Assembly: GCA_964057225.1 (NCBI GenBank)
Contig: OZ059895.1
Coordinates: forward strand, 23,818,688 to 23,882,687
Direction: 5' to 3'
Length of the DNA stretch: 64,000 bases
DNA from: Auanema rhodensis
Taxonomy: Eukaryota; Nematoda; Chromadorea; Rhabditida; Rhabditidae
This document shows, piece after piece, positions 12,845 to 26,748 of the stretch. The position numbers and the translations under genes are program-made. The notes below the pieces were generated by a model, which saw only the letters and a list, made by a program, of their open reading frames with translations, searched no databases and had not been told where the DNA came from. Within the stretch, counting starts at the first letter, position 1, and each line of letters begins with the position of its first letter.

Positions 12845-15800
12845 GCTTCATGGTAACCATGACTTTGAAATTTACGTGAACTTTAATTTATGCTAATTAA
12901 ATGTACACGTGATGTGCACTTGGTATGTAACTCGCTTCACGTGAAAGATAAAGAGATGCGGTTTTCAAAATTAGATTCCTCATGTCCATATTAGTCTAAA
13001 AACAAATTTTTATTGATATTGGTGCATGGTAACCATGACTTTGAAATTTACGTGAACTTTAATTTATGCTAATTAAATGTACACGTGATGTGCACTTGGT
13101 ATGTAACTCGCTTCACGTGAAAGATAAAGAGATGCGGTTTTCAAAATTAGATTCCCCATGTCCATATTAGTCTAAAAACAAATTTTTATTGATATTGGTG
13201 CATGGTAACCATGACTTTGAAATTTACGTGAACTTTAATTTATGCTAATTAAATGTACACGTGATGTGCACTTGGTATGTAACTCGCTTCACGTGAAAGA
13301 TGAAGAGATGCGGTTTTCAAAATTAGATTCCCCATGTCCATATTAGTCTAAAAACAAATTTTTATTGATATTGGTTCATGGTAACCATGACTTTGAAATT
13401 TACGTGAACTTTAATTTATGCTAATTAAATGTACACGTGATGTGCACTTGGTATGTAACTCGCTTCACGTGAAAGATAAAGAGATGCGGTTTTCAAAATT
13501 AGATTCCCCATGTCCATATTAGTCTAAAAACAAATTTTTATTGATATTGGTGCATGGTAACCATGACTTTGAAATTTACGTGAACTTTAATTTATGCTAA
13601 TTAAATGTACACGTGATGTGCACTTGGTATGTAACTCGCTTCACGTGAAAGATAAAGAGATGCGGTTTTCAAAATTAGATTCCCCATGTCCATATTAGTC
13701 TAAAAACAAATTTTTATTGATATTGGTGCATGGTAACCATGACTTTGAAATTTACGTGAACTTTAATTTATGCTAATTAAATGTACACGTGATGTGCACT
13801 TGGTATGTAACTCGCTTCACGTGAAAGATGAAGAGATGCGGTTTTCAAAATTAGATTCCCCATTTCCATATTAGTCTAAAAACAAATTTTTTTTGATATT
13901 GGTTCATGGTAACCATGACTTTGAAATTTACGTGAACTTTAATTTATGCTAATTAAATGTACACGTGATGTGCACTTGGTATGTAACTCGCTTCACGTGA
14001 AAGATAAAGAGATGCGGTTTTCAAAATTAGATTCCCTATGTCCATATTAGTCTAAAAACAAATTTTTATTGATATTGGTTCATGGTAACCATGACTTTGA
14101 AATTTACGTGAACTTTAATTTATGCTAATTAAATGTACACGTGATGTGCACTTGGTATGTAACTCGCTTCACGTGAAAGATAAAGAGATGCGGTTTTCAA
14201 AATTAGATTCCCCATGTCCATATTAGTCTAAAAACAAATTTTTATTGATATTGGTTCATGGTAACCATGACTTTGAAATTTACGTGAACTTTAATTTATG
14301 CTGATTAAATGTACACGTGATGTGCACTTGGTATGTAACTCGCTTCACGTGAAAGATAAAGAGATGCGGTTTTCAAAATTAGATTCCCTATGTCCATATT
14401 AGTCTAAAAACAAATTTTTATTGATATTGGTTCATGGTAACCATGACTTTGAAATTTACGTGAACTTTAATTTATGCTAATTAAATGTACACGTGATGTG
14501 CACTTGGTATGTAACTCGCTTCACGTGAAAGATAAAGAGATGCGGTTTTCAAAATTAGATTCCCCATGTCCATATTAGTCTAAAAACAAATTTTTATTGA
14601 TATTAGTTCATGGTAACCATGACTTTGAAATTTACGTGAACTTTAATTTATGCTAATTAAATGTACACGTGATGTGCACTTGGTATGTAACTCGCTTCAC
14701 GTGAAAGATAAAGAGATGCGGTTTTCAAAATTAGATTCCCCATGTTCATATTAGTCTAAAAACAAATTTTTATTGATATTGGTTCATGGTAACCATGACT
14801 TTGAAATTTACGTGAACTTTAATTTATGCTGATTAAATGTACACGTGATGTGCACTTGGTATGTAACTCGCTTCACGTGAAAGATAAAGAGATGCGGTTT
14901 TCAAAATTAGATTCCCTATGTCCATATTAGTCTAAAAACAAATTTTTATTGATATTGGTTCATGGTAACCATGACTTTGAAATTTACGTGAACTTTAATT
15001 TATGCTAATTAAATGTACACGTGATGTGCACTTGGTATGTAACTCGCTTCACGTGAAAGATAAAGAGATGCGGTTTTCAAAATTAGATTCCCCATGTCCA
15101 TATTAGTCTAAAAACAAATTTTTATTGATATTAGTTCATGGTAACCATGACTTTGAAATTTACGTGAACTTTAATTTATGCTAATTAAATGTACACGTGA
15201 TGTGCACTTGGTATGTAACTCGCTTCACGTGAAAGATAAAGAGATGCGGTTTTCAAAATTAGATTCCCCATGTCCATATTAGTCTAAAAACAAATTTTTA
15301 TTGATATTGGTTCATGGTAACCATGACTTTGAAATTTACGTGAACTTTAATTAATGCTAATTAAATGTACACGTGATGTGCACTTGGTATGTAACTCGCT
15401 TCACGTGAAAGATAAAGAGATGCGGTTTTCAAAATTAGATTCCCCATGTCCATATTAGTCTAAAAACAAATTTTTATTGATATTGCTTCATGGTAACCAT
15501 GACTTTGAAATTTACGTGAACTTTAATTTATGCTAATTAAATGTACACGTGATGTGCACTTGGTGTGTAACTCGCTTCACGTGAAAGATAAAGAGATGCG
15601 GTTATCAAAATTAGATTCCCCATGTCCATATTAGTCTAAAAACAAATTTTTATTGATATTGGTTCATGGTAACCATGACTTTGAAATTTACGTGAACTTT
15701 AATTTATGCTAATTAAATGTACACGTGATGTGCACTTGGTATGTAACTCGCTTCACGTGAAAGATAAAGAGATGCGGTTTTCAAAATTAGATTCCCCATG

Positions 15801-16540
15801 TCCATATTAGTCTAAAAACAAATTTTTATTGATATTAGTTCATGGTAACCATGACTTTGAAATTTACGTGAACTTTAATTTATGCTAATTAAATGTACAC
15901 GTGATGTGCACTTGGTATGTAACTCGCTTCACGTGAAAGATAAAGAGATGCGGTTTTCAAAATTAGATTCCCCATGTCCATATTAGTCTAAAAACAAATT
16001 TTTATTGATATTGGTTCATGGTAACCATGACTTTGAAATTTACGTGAACTTTAATTAATGCTAATTAAATGTACACGTGATGTGCACTTGGTATGTAACT
16101 CGCTTCACGTGAAAGATAAAGAGATGCGGTTTTCAAAATTAGATTCCCCATGTTCATATTAGTCTAAAAACAAATTTTTATTGATATTGCTTCATGGTAA
16201 CCATGACTTTGAAATTTACGTGAACTTTAATTTATGCTAATTAAATGTACACGTGATGTGCACTTGGTGTGTAACTCGCTTCACGTGAAAGATAAAGAGA
16301 TGCGGTTATCAAAATTAGATTCCCCATGTCCATATTAGTCTAAAAACAAATTTTTATTGATATTGGTGCATGGTAACCATCACTTTGAAATTTACGTGAA
16401 CTTTAATTTATGCTAATTAAATGTACACGTGATGTGCACTTGGTATGTAACTCGCTTCACGTGAAAGATAAAGAGATGCGGTTTTCAAAATTAGATTCCC
16501 CATGTCCATATTAGTCTAAAAACAAATTTTTATTGATATT
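12845..16540 (+). repeat. 21-monomer HOR, copy 1 (3,696 bp)
   Basis: It begins with the second copy of the 10-mer module (C/CCTCATG through the p137 T monomer), then continues with p51 a>g (CTGATT) monomers at 14253 and 14781, an A-head with GTTCAT (p142 c>t), two p45 t>a monomers, two C heads carrying the linked pair p81 a>g and p120 t>a (GGTGTG and GGTTATC), and ends with a G head reading CCATCACTT at 16365. The whole series repeats at 16541. Nested duplications are visible: a 3-mer (14253 and 14781, 528 bp apart) and a 4-mer (15133 and 15837, 704 bp apart). Confidence 0.92.
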
Positions 16541-19500
16541 GCTTCATGGTAACCATGACTTTGAAATTTACGTGAACTTTAATTTATGCTAATTAAATGT
16601 ACACGTGATGTGCACTTGGTATGTAACTCGCTTCACGTGAAAGATAAAGAGATGCGGTTTTCAAAATTAGATTCCTCATGTCCATATTAGTCTAAAAACA
16701 AATTTTTATTGATATTGGTGCATGGTAACCATGACTTTGAAATTTACGTGAACTTTAATTTATGCTAATTAAATGTACACGTGATGTGCACTTGGTATGT
16801 AACTCGCTTCACGTGAAAGATAAAGAGATGCGGTTTTCAAAATTAGATTCCCCATGTCCATATTAGTCTAAAAACAAATTTTTATTGATATTGGTGCATG
16901 GTAACCATGACTTTGAAATTTACGTGAACTTTAATTTATGCTAATTAAATGTACACGTGATGTGCACTTGGTATGTAACTCGCTTCACGTGAAAGATGAA
17001 GAGATGCGGTTTTCAAAATTAGATTCCCCATGTCCATATTAGTCTAAAAACAAATTTTTATTGATATTGGTTCATGGTAACCATGACTTTGAAATTTACG
17101 TGAACTTTAATTTATGCTAATTAAATGTACACGTGATGTGCACTTGGTATGTAACTCGCTTCACGTGAAAGATAAAGAGATGCGGTTTTCAAAATTAGAT
17201 TCCCCATGTCCATATTAGTCTAAAAACAAATTTTTATTGATATTGGTGCATGGTAACCATGACTTTGAAATTTACGTGAACTTTAATTTATGCTAATTAA
17301 ATGTACACGTGATGTGCACTTGGTATGTAACTCGCTTCACGTGAAAGATAAAGAGATGCGGTTTTCAAAATTAGATTCCCCATGTCCATATTAGTCTAAA
17401 AACAAATTTTTATTGATATTGGTGCATGGTAACCATGACTTTGAAATTTACGTGAACTTTAATTTATGCTAATTAAATGTACACGTGATGTGCACTTGGT
17501 ATGTAACTCGCTTCACGTGAAAGATGAAGAGATGCGGTTTTCAAAATTAGATTCCCCATTTCCATATTAGTCTAAAAACAAATTTTTTTTGATATTGGTT
17601 CATGGTAACCATGACTTTGAAATTTACGTGAACTTTAATTTATGCTAATTAAATGTACACGTGATGTGCACTTGGTATGTAACTCGCTTCACGTGAAAGA
17701 TAAAGAGATGCGGTTTTCAAAATTAGATTCCCTATGTCCATATTAGTCTAAAAACAAATTTTTATTGATATTGGTTCATGGTAACCATGACTTTGAAATT
17801 TACGTGAACTTTAATTTATGCTAATTAAATGTACACGTGATGTGCACTTGGTATGTAACTCGCTTCACGTGAAAGATAAAGAGATGCGGTTTTCAAAATT
17901 AGATTCCCCATGTCCATATTAGTCTAAAAACAAATTTTTATTGATATTGGTTCATGGTAACCATGACTTTGAAATTTACGTGAACTTTAATTTATGCTGA
18001 TTAAATGTACACGTGATGTGCACTTGGTATGTAACTCGCTTCACGTGAAAGATAAAGAGATGCGGTTTTCAAAATTAGATTCCCTATGTCCATATTAGTC
18101 TAAAAACAAATTTTTATTGATATTGGTTCATGGTAACCATGACTTTGAAATTTACGTGAACTTTAATTTATGCTAATTAAATGTACACGTGATGTGCACT
18201 TGGTATGTAACTCGCTTCACGTGAAAGATAAAGAGATGCGGTTTTCAAAATTAGATTCCCCATGTCCATATTAGTCTAAAAACAAATTTTTATTGATATT
18301 AGTTCATGGTAACCATGACTTTGAAATTTACGTGAACTTTAATTTATGCTAATTAAATGTACACGTGATGTGCACTTGGTATGTAACTCGCTTCACGTGA
18401 AAGATAAAGAGATGCGGTTTTCAAAATTAGATTCCCCATGTTCATATTAGTCTAAAAACAAATTTTTATTGATATTGGTTCATGGTAACCATGACTTTGA
18501 AATTTACGTGAACTTTAATTTATGCTGATTAAATGTACACGTGATGTGCACTTGGTATGTAACTCGCTTCACGTGAAAGATAAAGAGATGCGGTTTTCAA
18601 AATTAGATTCCCTATGTCCATATTAGTCTAAAAACAAATTTTTATTGATATTGGTTCATGGTAACCATGACTTTGAAATTTACGTGAACTTTAATTTATG
18701 CTAATTAAATGTACACGTGATGTGCACTTGGTATGTAACTCGCTTCACGTGAAAGATAAAGAGATGCGGTTTTCAAAATTAGATTCCCCATGTCCATATT
18801 AGTCTAAAAACAAATTTTTATTGATATTAGTTCATGGTAACCATGACTTTGAAATTTACGTGAACTTTAATTTATGCTAATTAAATGTACACGTGATGTG
18901 CACTTGGTATGTAACTCGCTTCACGTGAAAGATAAAGAGATGCGGTTTTCAAAATTAGATTCCCCATGTCCATATTAGTCTAAAAACAAATTTTTATTGA
19001 TATTGGTTCATGGTAACCATGACTTTGAAATTTACGTGAACTTTAATTAATGCTAATTAAATGTACACGTGATGTGCACTTGGTATGTAACTCGCTTCAC
19101 GTGAAAGATAAAGAGATGCGGTTTTCAAAATTAGATTCCCCATGTCCATATTAGTCTAAAAACAAATTTTTATTGATATTGCTTCATGGTAACCATGACT
19201 TTGAAATTTACGTGAACTTTAATTTATGCTAATTAAATGTACACGTGATGTGCACTTGGTGTGTAACTCGCTTCACGTGAAAGATAAAGAGATGCGGTTA
19301 TCAAAATTAGATTCCCCATGTCCATATTAGTCTAAAAACAAATTTTTATTGATATTGGTTCATGGTAACCATGACTTTGAAATTTACGTGAACTTTAATT
19401 TATGCTAATTAAATGTACACGTGATGTGCACTTGGTATGTAACTCGCTTCACGTGAAAGATAAAGAGATGCGGTTTTCAAAATTAGATTCCCCATGTCCA

Positions 19501-20236
19501 TATTAGTCTAAAAACAAATTTTTATTGATATTAGTTCATGGTAACCATGACTTTGAAATTTACGTGAACTTTAATTTATGCTAATTAAATGTACACGTGA
19601 TGTGCACTTGGTATGTAACTCGCTTCACGTGAAAGATAAAGAGATGCGGTTTTCAAAATTAGATTCCCCATGTCCATATTAGTCTAAAAACAAATTTTTA
19701 TTGATATTGGTTCATGGTAACCATGACTTTGAAATTTACGTGAACTTTAATTAATGCTAATTAAATGTACACGTGATGTGCACTTGGTATGTAACTCGCT
19801 TCACGTGAAAGATAAAGAGATGCGGTTTTCAAAATTAGATTCCCCATGTTCATATTAGTCTAAAAACAAATTTTTATTGATATTGCTTCATGGTAACCAT
19901 GACTTTGAAATTTACGTGAACTTTAATTTATGCTAATTAAATGTACACGTGATGTGCACTTGGTGTGTAACTCGCTTCACGTGAAAGATAAAGAGATGCG
20001 GTTATCAAAATTAGATTCCCCATGTCCATATTAGTCTAAAAACAAATTTTTATTGATATTGGTGCATGGTAACCATCACTTTGAAATTTACGTGAACTTT
20101 AATTTATGCTAATTAAATGTACACGTGATGTGCACTTGGTATGTAACTCGCTTCACGTGAAAGATAAAGAGATGCGGTTTTCAAAATTAGATTCCCCATG
20201 TCCATATTAGTCTAAAAACAAATTTTTATTGATATT
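16541..20236 (+). repeat. 21-monomer HOR, copy 2 (3,696 bp)
   Basis: Every diagnostic variant of copy 1 recurs at an offset of exactly 3,696 bp. This includes rare ones: the run of T that replaces TTTTTATT (near 17585), both CTGATT monomers, both GTTCAT monomers, both p81/p120 C heads and the CCATCACTT monomer at 20061. I found no diagnostic difference by eye, so this is the most recent-looking large duplication in the left half. An assembly duplication would look the same. Confidence 0.92.
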
Positions 20237-22172
20237 GGTTCATGGTAACCATGACTTTGAAATTTACGTGAACTTTAATTTATGCTAATTAAATGTACAC
20301 GTGATGTGCACTTGGTATGTAACTCGCTTCACGTGAAAGATAAAGAGATGCGGTTTTCAAAATTAGATTCCCCATGTCCATATTAGTCTAAAAACAAATT
20401 TTTATTGATATTGGTGCATGGTAACCATGACTTTGAAATTTACGTGAACTTTAATTTATGCTAATTAAATGTACACGTGATGTGCACTTGGTATGTAACT
20501 CGCTTCACGTGAAAGATAAAGAGATGCGGTTTTCAAAATTAGATTCCCCATGTCCATATTAGTCTAAAAACAAATTTTTATTGATATTGGTTCATGGTAA
20601 CCATGACTTTGAAATTTACGTGAACTTTAATTTATGCTAATTAAATGTACATGTGATGTGCACTTGGTATGTAACTCGCTTCACGTGAAAGATAAAGAGA
20701 TGCGGTTTTCAAAATTAGATTCCCCATGTCCATATTAGTCTAAAAACAAATTTTTATTGATATTGGTGCATGGTAACCATGACTTTGAAATTTACGTGAA
20801 CTTTAATTTATGCTAATTAAATGTACACGTGATGTGCACTTGGTATGTAACTCGCTTCACGTGAAAGATAAAGAGATGCGGTTTTCAAAATTAGATTCCC
20901 CATGTCCATATTAGTCTAAAAACAAATTTTTATTGATATTAGTTCATGGTAACCATGACTTTGAAATTTACGTGAACTTTAATTTATGCTAATTAAATGT
21001 ACACGTGATGTGCACTTGGTATGTAACTCGCTTCACGTGAAAGATAAAGAGATGCGGTTTTCAAAATTAGATTCCCCATGTCCATATTAGTCTAAAAACA
21101 AATTTTTATTGATATTGGTTCATGGTAACCATGACTTTGAAATTTACGTGAACTTTAATTAATGCTAATTAAATGTACATGTGATGTGCACTTGGTATGT
21201 AACTCGCTTCACGTGAAAGATAAAGAGATGCGGTTTTCAAAATTAGATTCCCCATGTCCATATTAGTCTAAAAACAAATTTTTATTGATATTGCTTCATG
21301 GTAACCATGACTTTGAAATTTACGTGAACTTTAATTTATGCTAATTAAATGTACACGTGATGTGCACTTGGTGTGTAACTCGCTTCACGTGAAAGATAAA
21401 GAGATGCGGTTATCAAAATTAGATTCCCCATGTCCATATTAGTCTAAAAACAAATTTTTATTGATATTGGTGCATGGTAACCATGACTTTGAAATTTACG
21501 TGAACTTTAATTTATGCTAATTAAATGTACACGTGATGTGCACTTGGTATGTAACTCGCTTCACGTGGAAGATAAAGAGATGCGGTTTTCAAATTTAGAT
21601 TCCCCATGTCCATATTAGTCTAAAAACAAATTTTTATTGATATTGCTTCATGGTAACCATGACTTTGAAATTTACGTGAACTTTAATTTATGCTAATTAA
21701 ATGTACACGTGATGTGCACTTGGTGTGTAACTCGCTTCACGTGAAAGATAAAGAGATGCGGTTATCAAAATTAGATTCCCCATGTCCATATTAGTCTAAA
21801 AACAAATTTTTATTGATATTGGTGCATGGTAACCATGACTTTGAAATTTACGTGAACTTTAATTTATGCTAATTAAATGTACACGTGATGTGCACTTGGT
21901 ATGTAACTCGCTTCACGTGAAAGATAAAGAGATGCGGTTTTCAAAATTAGATTCCCCATGTCCATATTAGTCTAAAAACAAATTTTTATTGATATTGGTT
22001 CATGGTAACCATGACTTTGAAATTTACGTGAACTTTAATTTATGCTAATTAAATGTACACGTGATGTGCACTTGGTATGTAACTCGCTTCACGTGAAAGA
22101 TAAAGAGATGCGGTTTTCAAAATTAGATTCCCCATGTCCATATTAGTCTAAAAACAAATTTTTATTGATATT
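19709..22172 (+). repeat. 14-monomer cassette, copy 1 (2,464 bp), overlaps end of 21-mer
   Basis: Order: p45 t>a with GTTCAT; C with p81/p120; G; T; G; T with CATGTG (p65 c>t); G; A; p45 t>a; C with p81/p120; G; C with p81/p120; G; T. The same order lies 7,040 bp (40 monomers) downstream at 26749. Private changes here are CATGTG in the p45 monomer at 21117, and GTGGAAG together with AAATTTAG in the G monomer at 21469. Confidence 0.82.
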
Positions 22173-22700
22173 GCTTCATGGTAACCATGACTTTGAAATT
22201 TACGTGAACTTTAATTTATGCTAATTAAATGTACACGTGATGTGCACTTGGTATGTAACTCGCTTCACGTGAAAGATAAAGAGATGCGGTTTTCAAAATT
22301 AGATTCCCCATGTCCATATTAGTCTAAAAACAAATTTTTATTGATATTGGTTCATGGTAACCATGACTTTGAAATTTACGTGAACTTTAATTTATGCTAA
22401 TTAAATGTACACGTGATGTGCACTTGGTATGTAACTCGCTTCACGTGAAAGATAAAGAGATGCGGTTTTCAAAATTAGATTCCCTATGTCCATATTAGTC
22501 TAAAAACAAATTTTTATTGATATTGGTTCATGGTAACCATGACTTTGAAATTTACGTGAACTTTAATTTATGCTAATTAAATGTACACGTGATGTGCACT
22601 TGGTATGTAACTCGCTTCACGTGAAAGATAAAGAGATGCGGTTTTCAAAATTAGATTCCCCATGTCCATATTAGTCTAAAAACAAATTTTTATTGATATT
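22173..22700 (+). repeat. Three mixed monomers (C, T with p137 c>t, T)
   Basis: This short linker of satellite monomers lies between the 14-mer cassette and the 4-mer block. The C head at 22173 lacks both p81 a>g and p120 t>a, unlike most C heads around it. The next monomer has CCCTATG (p137 c>t). Nothing other than satellite sequence is present. Confidence 0.75.
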
Positions 22701-24108
22701 GGTTCATGGTAACCATGACTTTGAAATTTACGTGAACTTTAATTAATGCTAATTAAATGTACACGTGATGTGCACTTGGTATGTAACTCGCTTCACGTGA
22801 AAGATAAAGAGATGCGGTTTTCAAAATTAGATTCCCCATGTCCATATTAGTCTAAAAACAAATTTTTATTGATATTGCTTCATGGTAACCATGACTTTGA
22901 AATTTACGTGAACTTTAATTTATGCTAATTAAATGTACACGTGATGTGCACTTGGTGTGTAACTCGCTTCACGTGAAAGATAAAGAGATGCGGTTATCAA
23001 AATTAGATTCCCCATGTCCATATTAGTCTAAAAACAAATTTTTATTGATATTGGTGCATGGTAACCATGACTTTGAAATTTACGTGAACTTTAATTTATG
23101 CTAATTAAATGTACACGTGATGTGCACTTGGTATGTAACTCGCTTCACGTGAAAGATAAAGAGATGCGGTTTTCAAAATTAGATTCCCCATGTCCATATT
23201 AGTCTAAAAACAAATTTTTATTGATATTAGTTCATGGTAACCATGACTTTGAAATTTACGTGAACTTTAATTTATGCTAATTAAATGTACACGTGATGTG
23301 CACTTGGTATGTAACTCGCTTCACGTGAAAGATAAAGAGATGCGGTTTTCAAAATTAGATTCCCCATGTCCATATTAGTCTAAAAACAAATTTTTATTGA
23401 TATTGGTTCATGGTAACCATGACTTTGAAATTTACGTGAACTTTAATTAATGCTAATTAAATGTACACGTGATGTGCACTTGGTATGTAACTCGCTTCAC
23501 GTGAAAGATAAAGAGATGCGGTTTTCAAAATTAGATTCCCCATGTTCATATTAGTCTAAAAACAAATTTTTATTGATATTGCTTCATGGTAACCATGACT
23601 TTGAAATTTACGTGAACTTTAATTTATGCTAATTAAATGTACACGTGATGTGCACTTGGTGTGTAACTCGCTTCACGTGAAAGATAAAGAGATGCGGTTA
23701 TCAAAATTAGATTCCCCATGTCCATATTAGTCTAAAAACAAATTTTTATTGATATTGGTGCATGGTAACCATGACTTTGAAATTTACGTGAACTTTAATT
23801 TATGCTAATTAAATGTACACGTGATGTGCACTTGGTGTGTAACTCGCTTCACGTGAAAGATAAAGAGATGCGGTTTTCAAAATTAGATTCCCCATGTCCA
23901 TATTAGTCTAAAAACAAATTTTTATTGATATTAGTTCATGGTAACCATGACTTTGAAATTTACGTGAACTTTAATTTATGCTAATTAAATGTACACGTGA
24001 TGTGCACTTGGTATGTAACTCGCTTCACGTGAAAGATAAAGAGATGCGGTTTTAAAAATTAGATTCCCCATGTCCATATTAGTCTAAAAACAAATTTTTA
24101 TTGATATT
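22701..24108 (+). repeat. 4-monomer HOR, two copies of 704 bp
   Basis: Order in each copy: p45 t>a; C with p81 a>g and p120 t>a; G; A. Copies start at 22701 and 23405. Copy 2 differs by GTTCAT in the first monomer, by p81 a>g in the G monomer at 23757, and by TTTTAAAAATT in the A monomer at 23933. The same 4-mer theme occurs inside the 21-mer at 15133-16540, so this block is related to that HOR. Confidence 0.8.
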
Positions 24109-26748
24109 AGTTCATGGTAACCATGACTTTGAAATTTACGTGAACTTTAATTTATGCTAATTAAATGTACACGTGATGTGCACTTGGTGTGTAACTCGCT
24201 TCACGTGAAAGATAAAGAGATGCGGTTATCAAAATTAGATTCCCCATGTCCATATTAGTCTAAAAACAAATTTTTATTGATATTAGTTCATGGTAACCAT
24301 GACTTTGAAATTTACGTGAACTTTAATTTATGCTAATTAAATGTACACGTGATGTGCACTTGGTATGTAACTCGCTTCACGTGAAAGATAAAGAGATGCG
24401 GTTTTCAAAATTAGATTCCCCATGTCCATATTAGTCTAAAAACAAATTTTTATTGATATTGGTTCATGGTAACCATGACTTTGAAATTTACGTGAACTTT
24501 AATTTATGCTAATTAAATGTACACGTGATGTGCACTTGGTATGTAACTCGCTTCACGTGAAAGATAAAGAGATGCGGTTATCAAAATTAGATTCCCCATG
24601 TCCATATTAGTCTAAAAACAAATTTTTATTGATATTGGTTCATGGTAACCATGACTTTGAAATTTACGTGAACTTTAATTTATGCTAATTAAATGTACAC
24701 GTGATGTGCACTTGGTATGTAACTCGCTTCACGTGAAAGATAAAGAGATGCGGTTTTCAAAATTAGATTCCCCATGTCCATATTAGTCTAAAAACAAATT
24801 TTTATTGATATTGGTTCATGGTAACCATGACTTTGAAATTTACGTGAACTTTAATTTATGCTAATTAAATGTACACGTGATGTGCACTTGGTATGTAACT
24901 CGCTTCACGTGAAAGATAAAGAGATGCGGTTTTCAAAATTAGATTCCCCATGTCCATATTAGTCTAAAAACAAATTTTTATTGATATTGGTGCATGGTAA
25001 CCATGACTTTGAAATTTACGTGAACTTTAATTTATGCTAATTAAATGTACACGTGATGTGCACTTGGTATGTAACTCGCTTCACGTGAAAGATGAAGAGA
25101 TGCGGTTTTCAAAATTAGATTCCCCATGTCCATATTAGTCTAAAAACAAATTTTTATTCATATTGGTTCATGGTAACCATGACTTTGAAATTTACGTGAA
25201 CTTTAATTTATGCTAATTAAATGTACACGTGATGTGCACTTGGTATGTAACTCGCTTCACGTGAAAGATAATGAGATGCGGTTTTCAAAATTAGATTCCC
25301 CATGTCCATATTAGTCTAAAAACAAATTTTTATTGATATTGGTGCATGGTAACCATGACTTTGAAATTTACGTGAACTTTAATTTATGCTAATTAAATGT
25401 ACACGTGATGTGCACTTGGTATGTAACTCGCTTCACGTGAAAGATAAAGAGATGCGGTTTTCAAAATTAGATTCCCCATGTCCATATTAGTCTAAAAACA
25501 AATTTTTATTGATATTGGTGCATGGTAACCATGACTTTGAAATTTACGTGAACTTTAATTTATGCTAATTAAATGTACACGTGATGTGCACTTGGTATGT
25601 AACTCGCTTCACGTGAAAGATAAAGAGATGCGGTTTTCAAAATTAGATTCCCCATTTCCATATTAGTCTAAAAACAAATTTTTATTGATATTGGTTCATG
25701 GTAACCATGACTTTGAAATTTACGTGAACTTTAATTTATGCTAATTAAATGTACACGTGATGTGCACTTGGTATGTAACTCGCTTCACGTGAAAGATAAA
25801 GAGATGCGGTTTTCAAAATTAGATTCCCTATGTCCATATTAGTCTAAAAACAAATTTTTATTGATATTGGTTCATGGTAACCATGACTTTGAAATTTACG
25901 TGAACTTTAATTTATGCTAATTAAATGTACACGTGATGTGCACTTGGTATGTAACTCGCTTCACGTGAAAGATAAAGAGATGCGGTTTTCAAAATTAGAT
26001 TCCCCATGTCCATATTAGTCTAAAAACAAATTTTTATTGATATTGGTTCATGGTAACCATGACTTTGAAATTTACGTGAACTTTAATTTATGCTGATTAA
26101 ATGTACACGTGATGTGCACTTGGTATGTAACTCGCTTCACGTGAAAGATAAAGAGATGCGGTTTTCAAAATTACATTCCCTATGTCCATATTAGTCTAAA
26201 AACAAATTTTTATTGATATTGGTTCATGGTAACCATGACTTTGAAATTTACGTGAACTTTAATTTATGCTAATTAAATGTACACGTGATGTGCACTTGGT
26301 ATGTAACTCGCTTCACGTGAAAGATAAAGAGATGCGGTTTTCAAAATTAGATTCCCCATGTCCATATTAGTCTAAAAACAAATTTTTATTGATATTAGTT
26401 CATGGTAACCATGACTTTGAAATTTACGTGAACTTTAATTTATGCTAATTAAATGTACACGTGATGTGCACTTGGTATGTAACTCGCTTCACGTGAAAGA
26501 TAAAGAGATGCGGTTTTCAAAATTAGATTCCCCATGTCCATATTAGTCTAAAAACAAATTTTTATTGATATTGGTTCATGGTAACCATGACTTTGAAATT
26601 TACGTGAACTTTAATTAATGCTAATTAAATGTACACGTGATGTGCACTTGGTATGTAACTCGCTTCACGTGAAAGATAAAGAGATGCGGTTTTCAAAATT
26701 AGATTCCCCATGTCCATATTAGTCTAAAAACAAATTTTTATTGATATT
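24109..26748 (+). repeat. Mixed tract of 15 monomers with recombinant bar codes
   Basis: No clear tandem HOR is visible. The first monomer is an A head with the p81/p120 pair that is otherwise almost confined to C heads. The monomer at 24461 has p120 t>a without p81 a>g. Later units (25517-26572) repeat the theme G with p140 g>t, T with p137 c>t, T, T with CTGATT and p137, T, A, also seen in the 21-mer. Private changes include ATTCATATT near 25158, GATAATGAG near 25270 and TTACATTCC near 26173. Confidence 0.75.
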
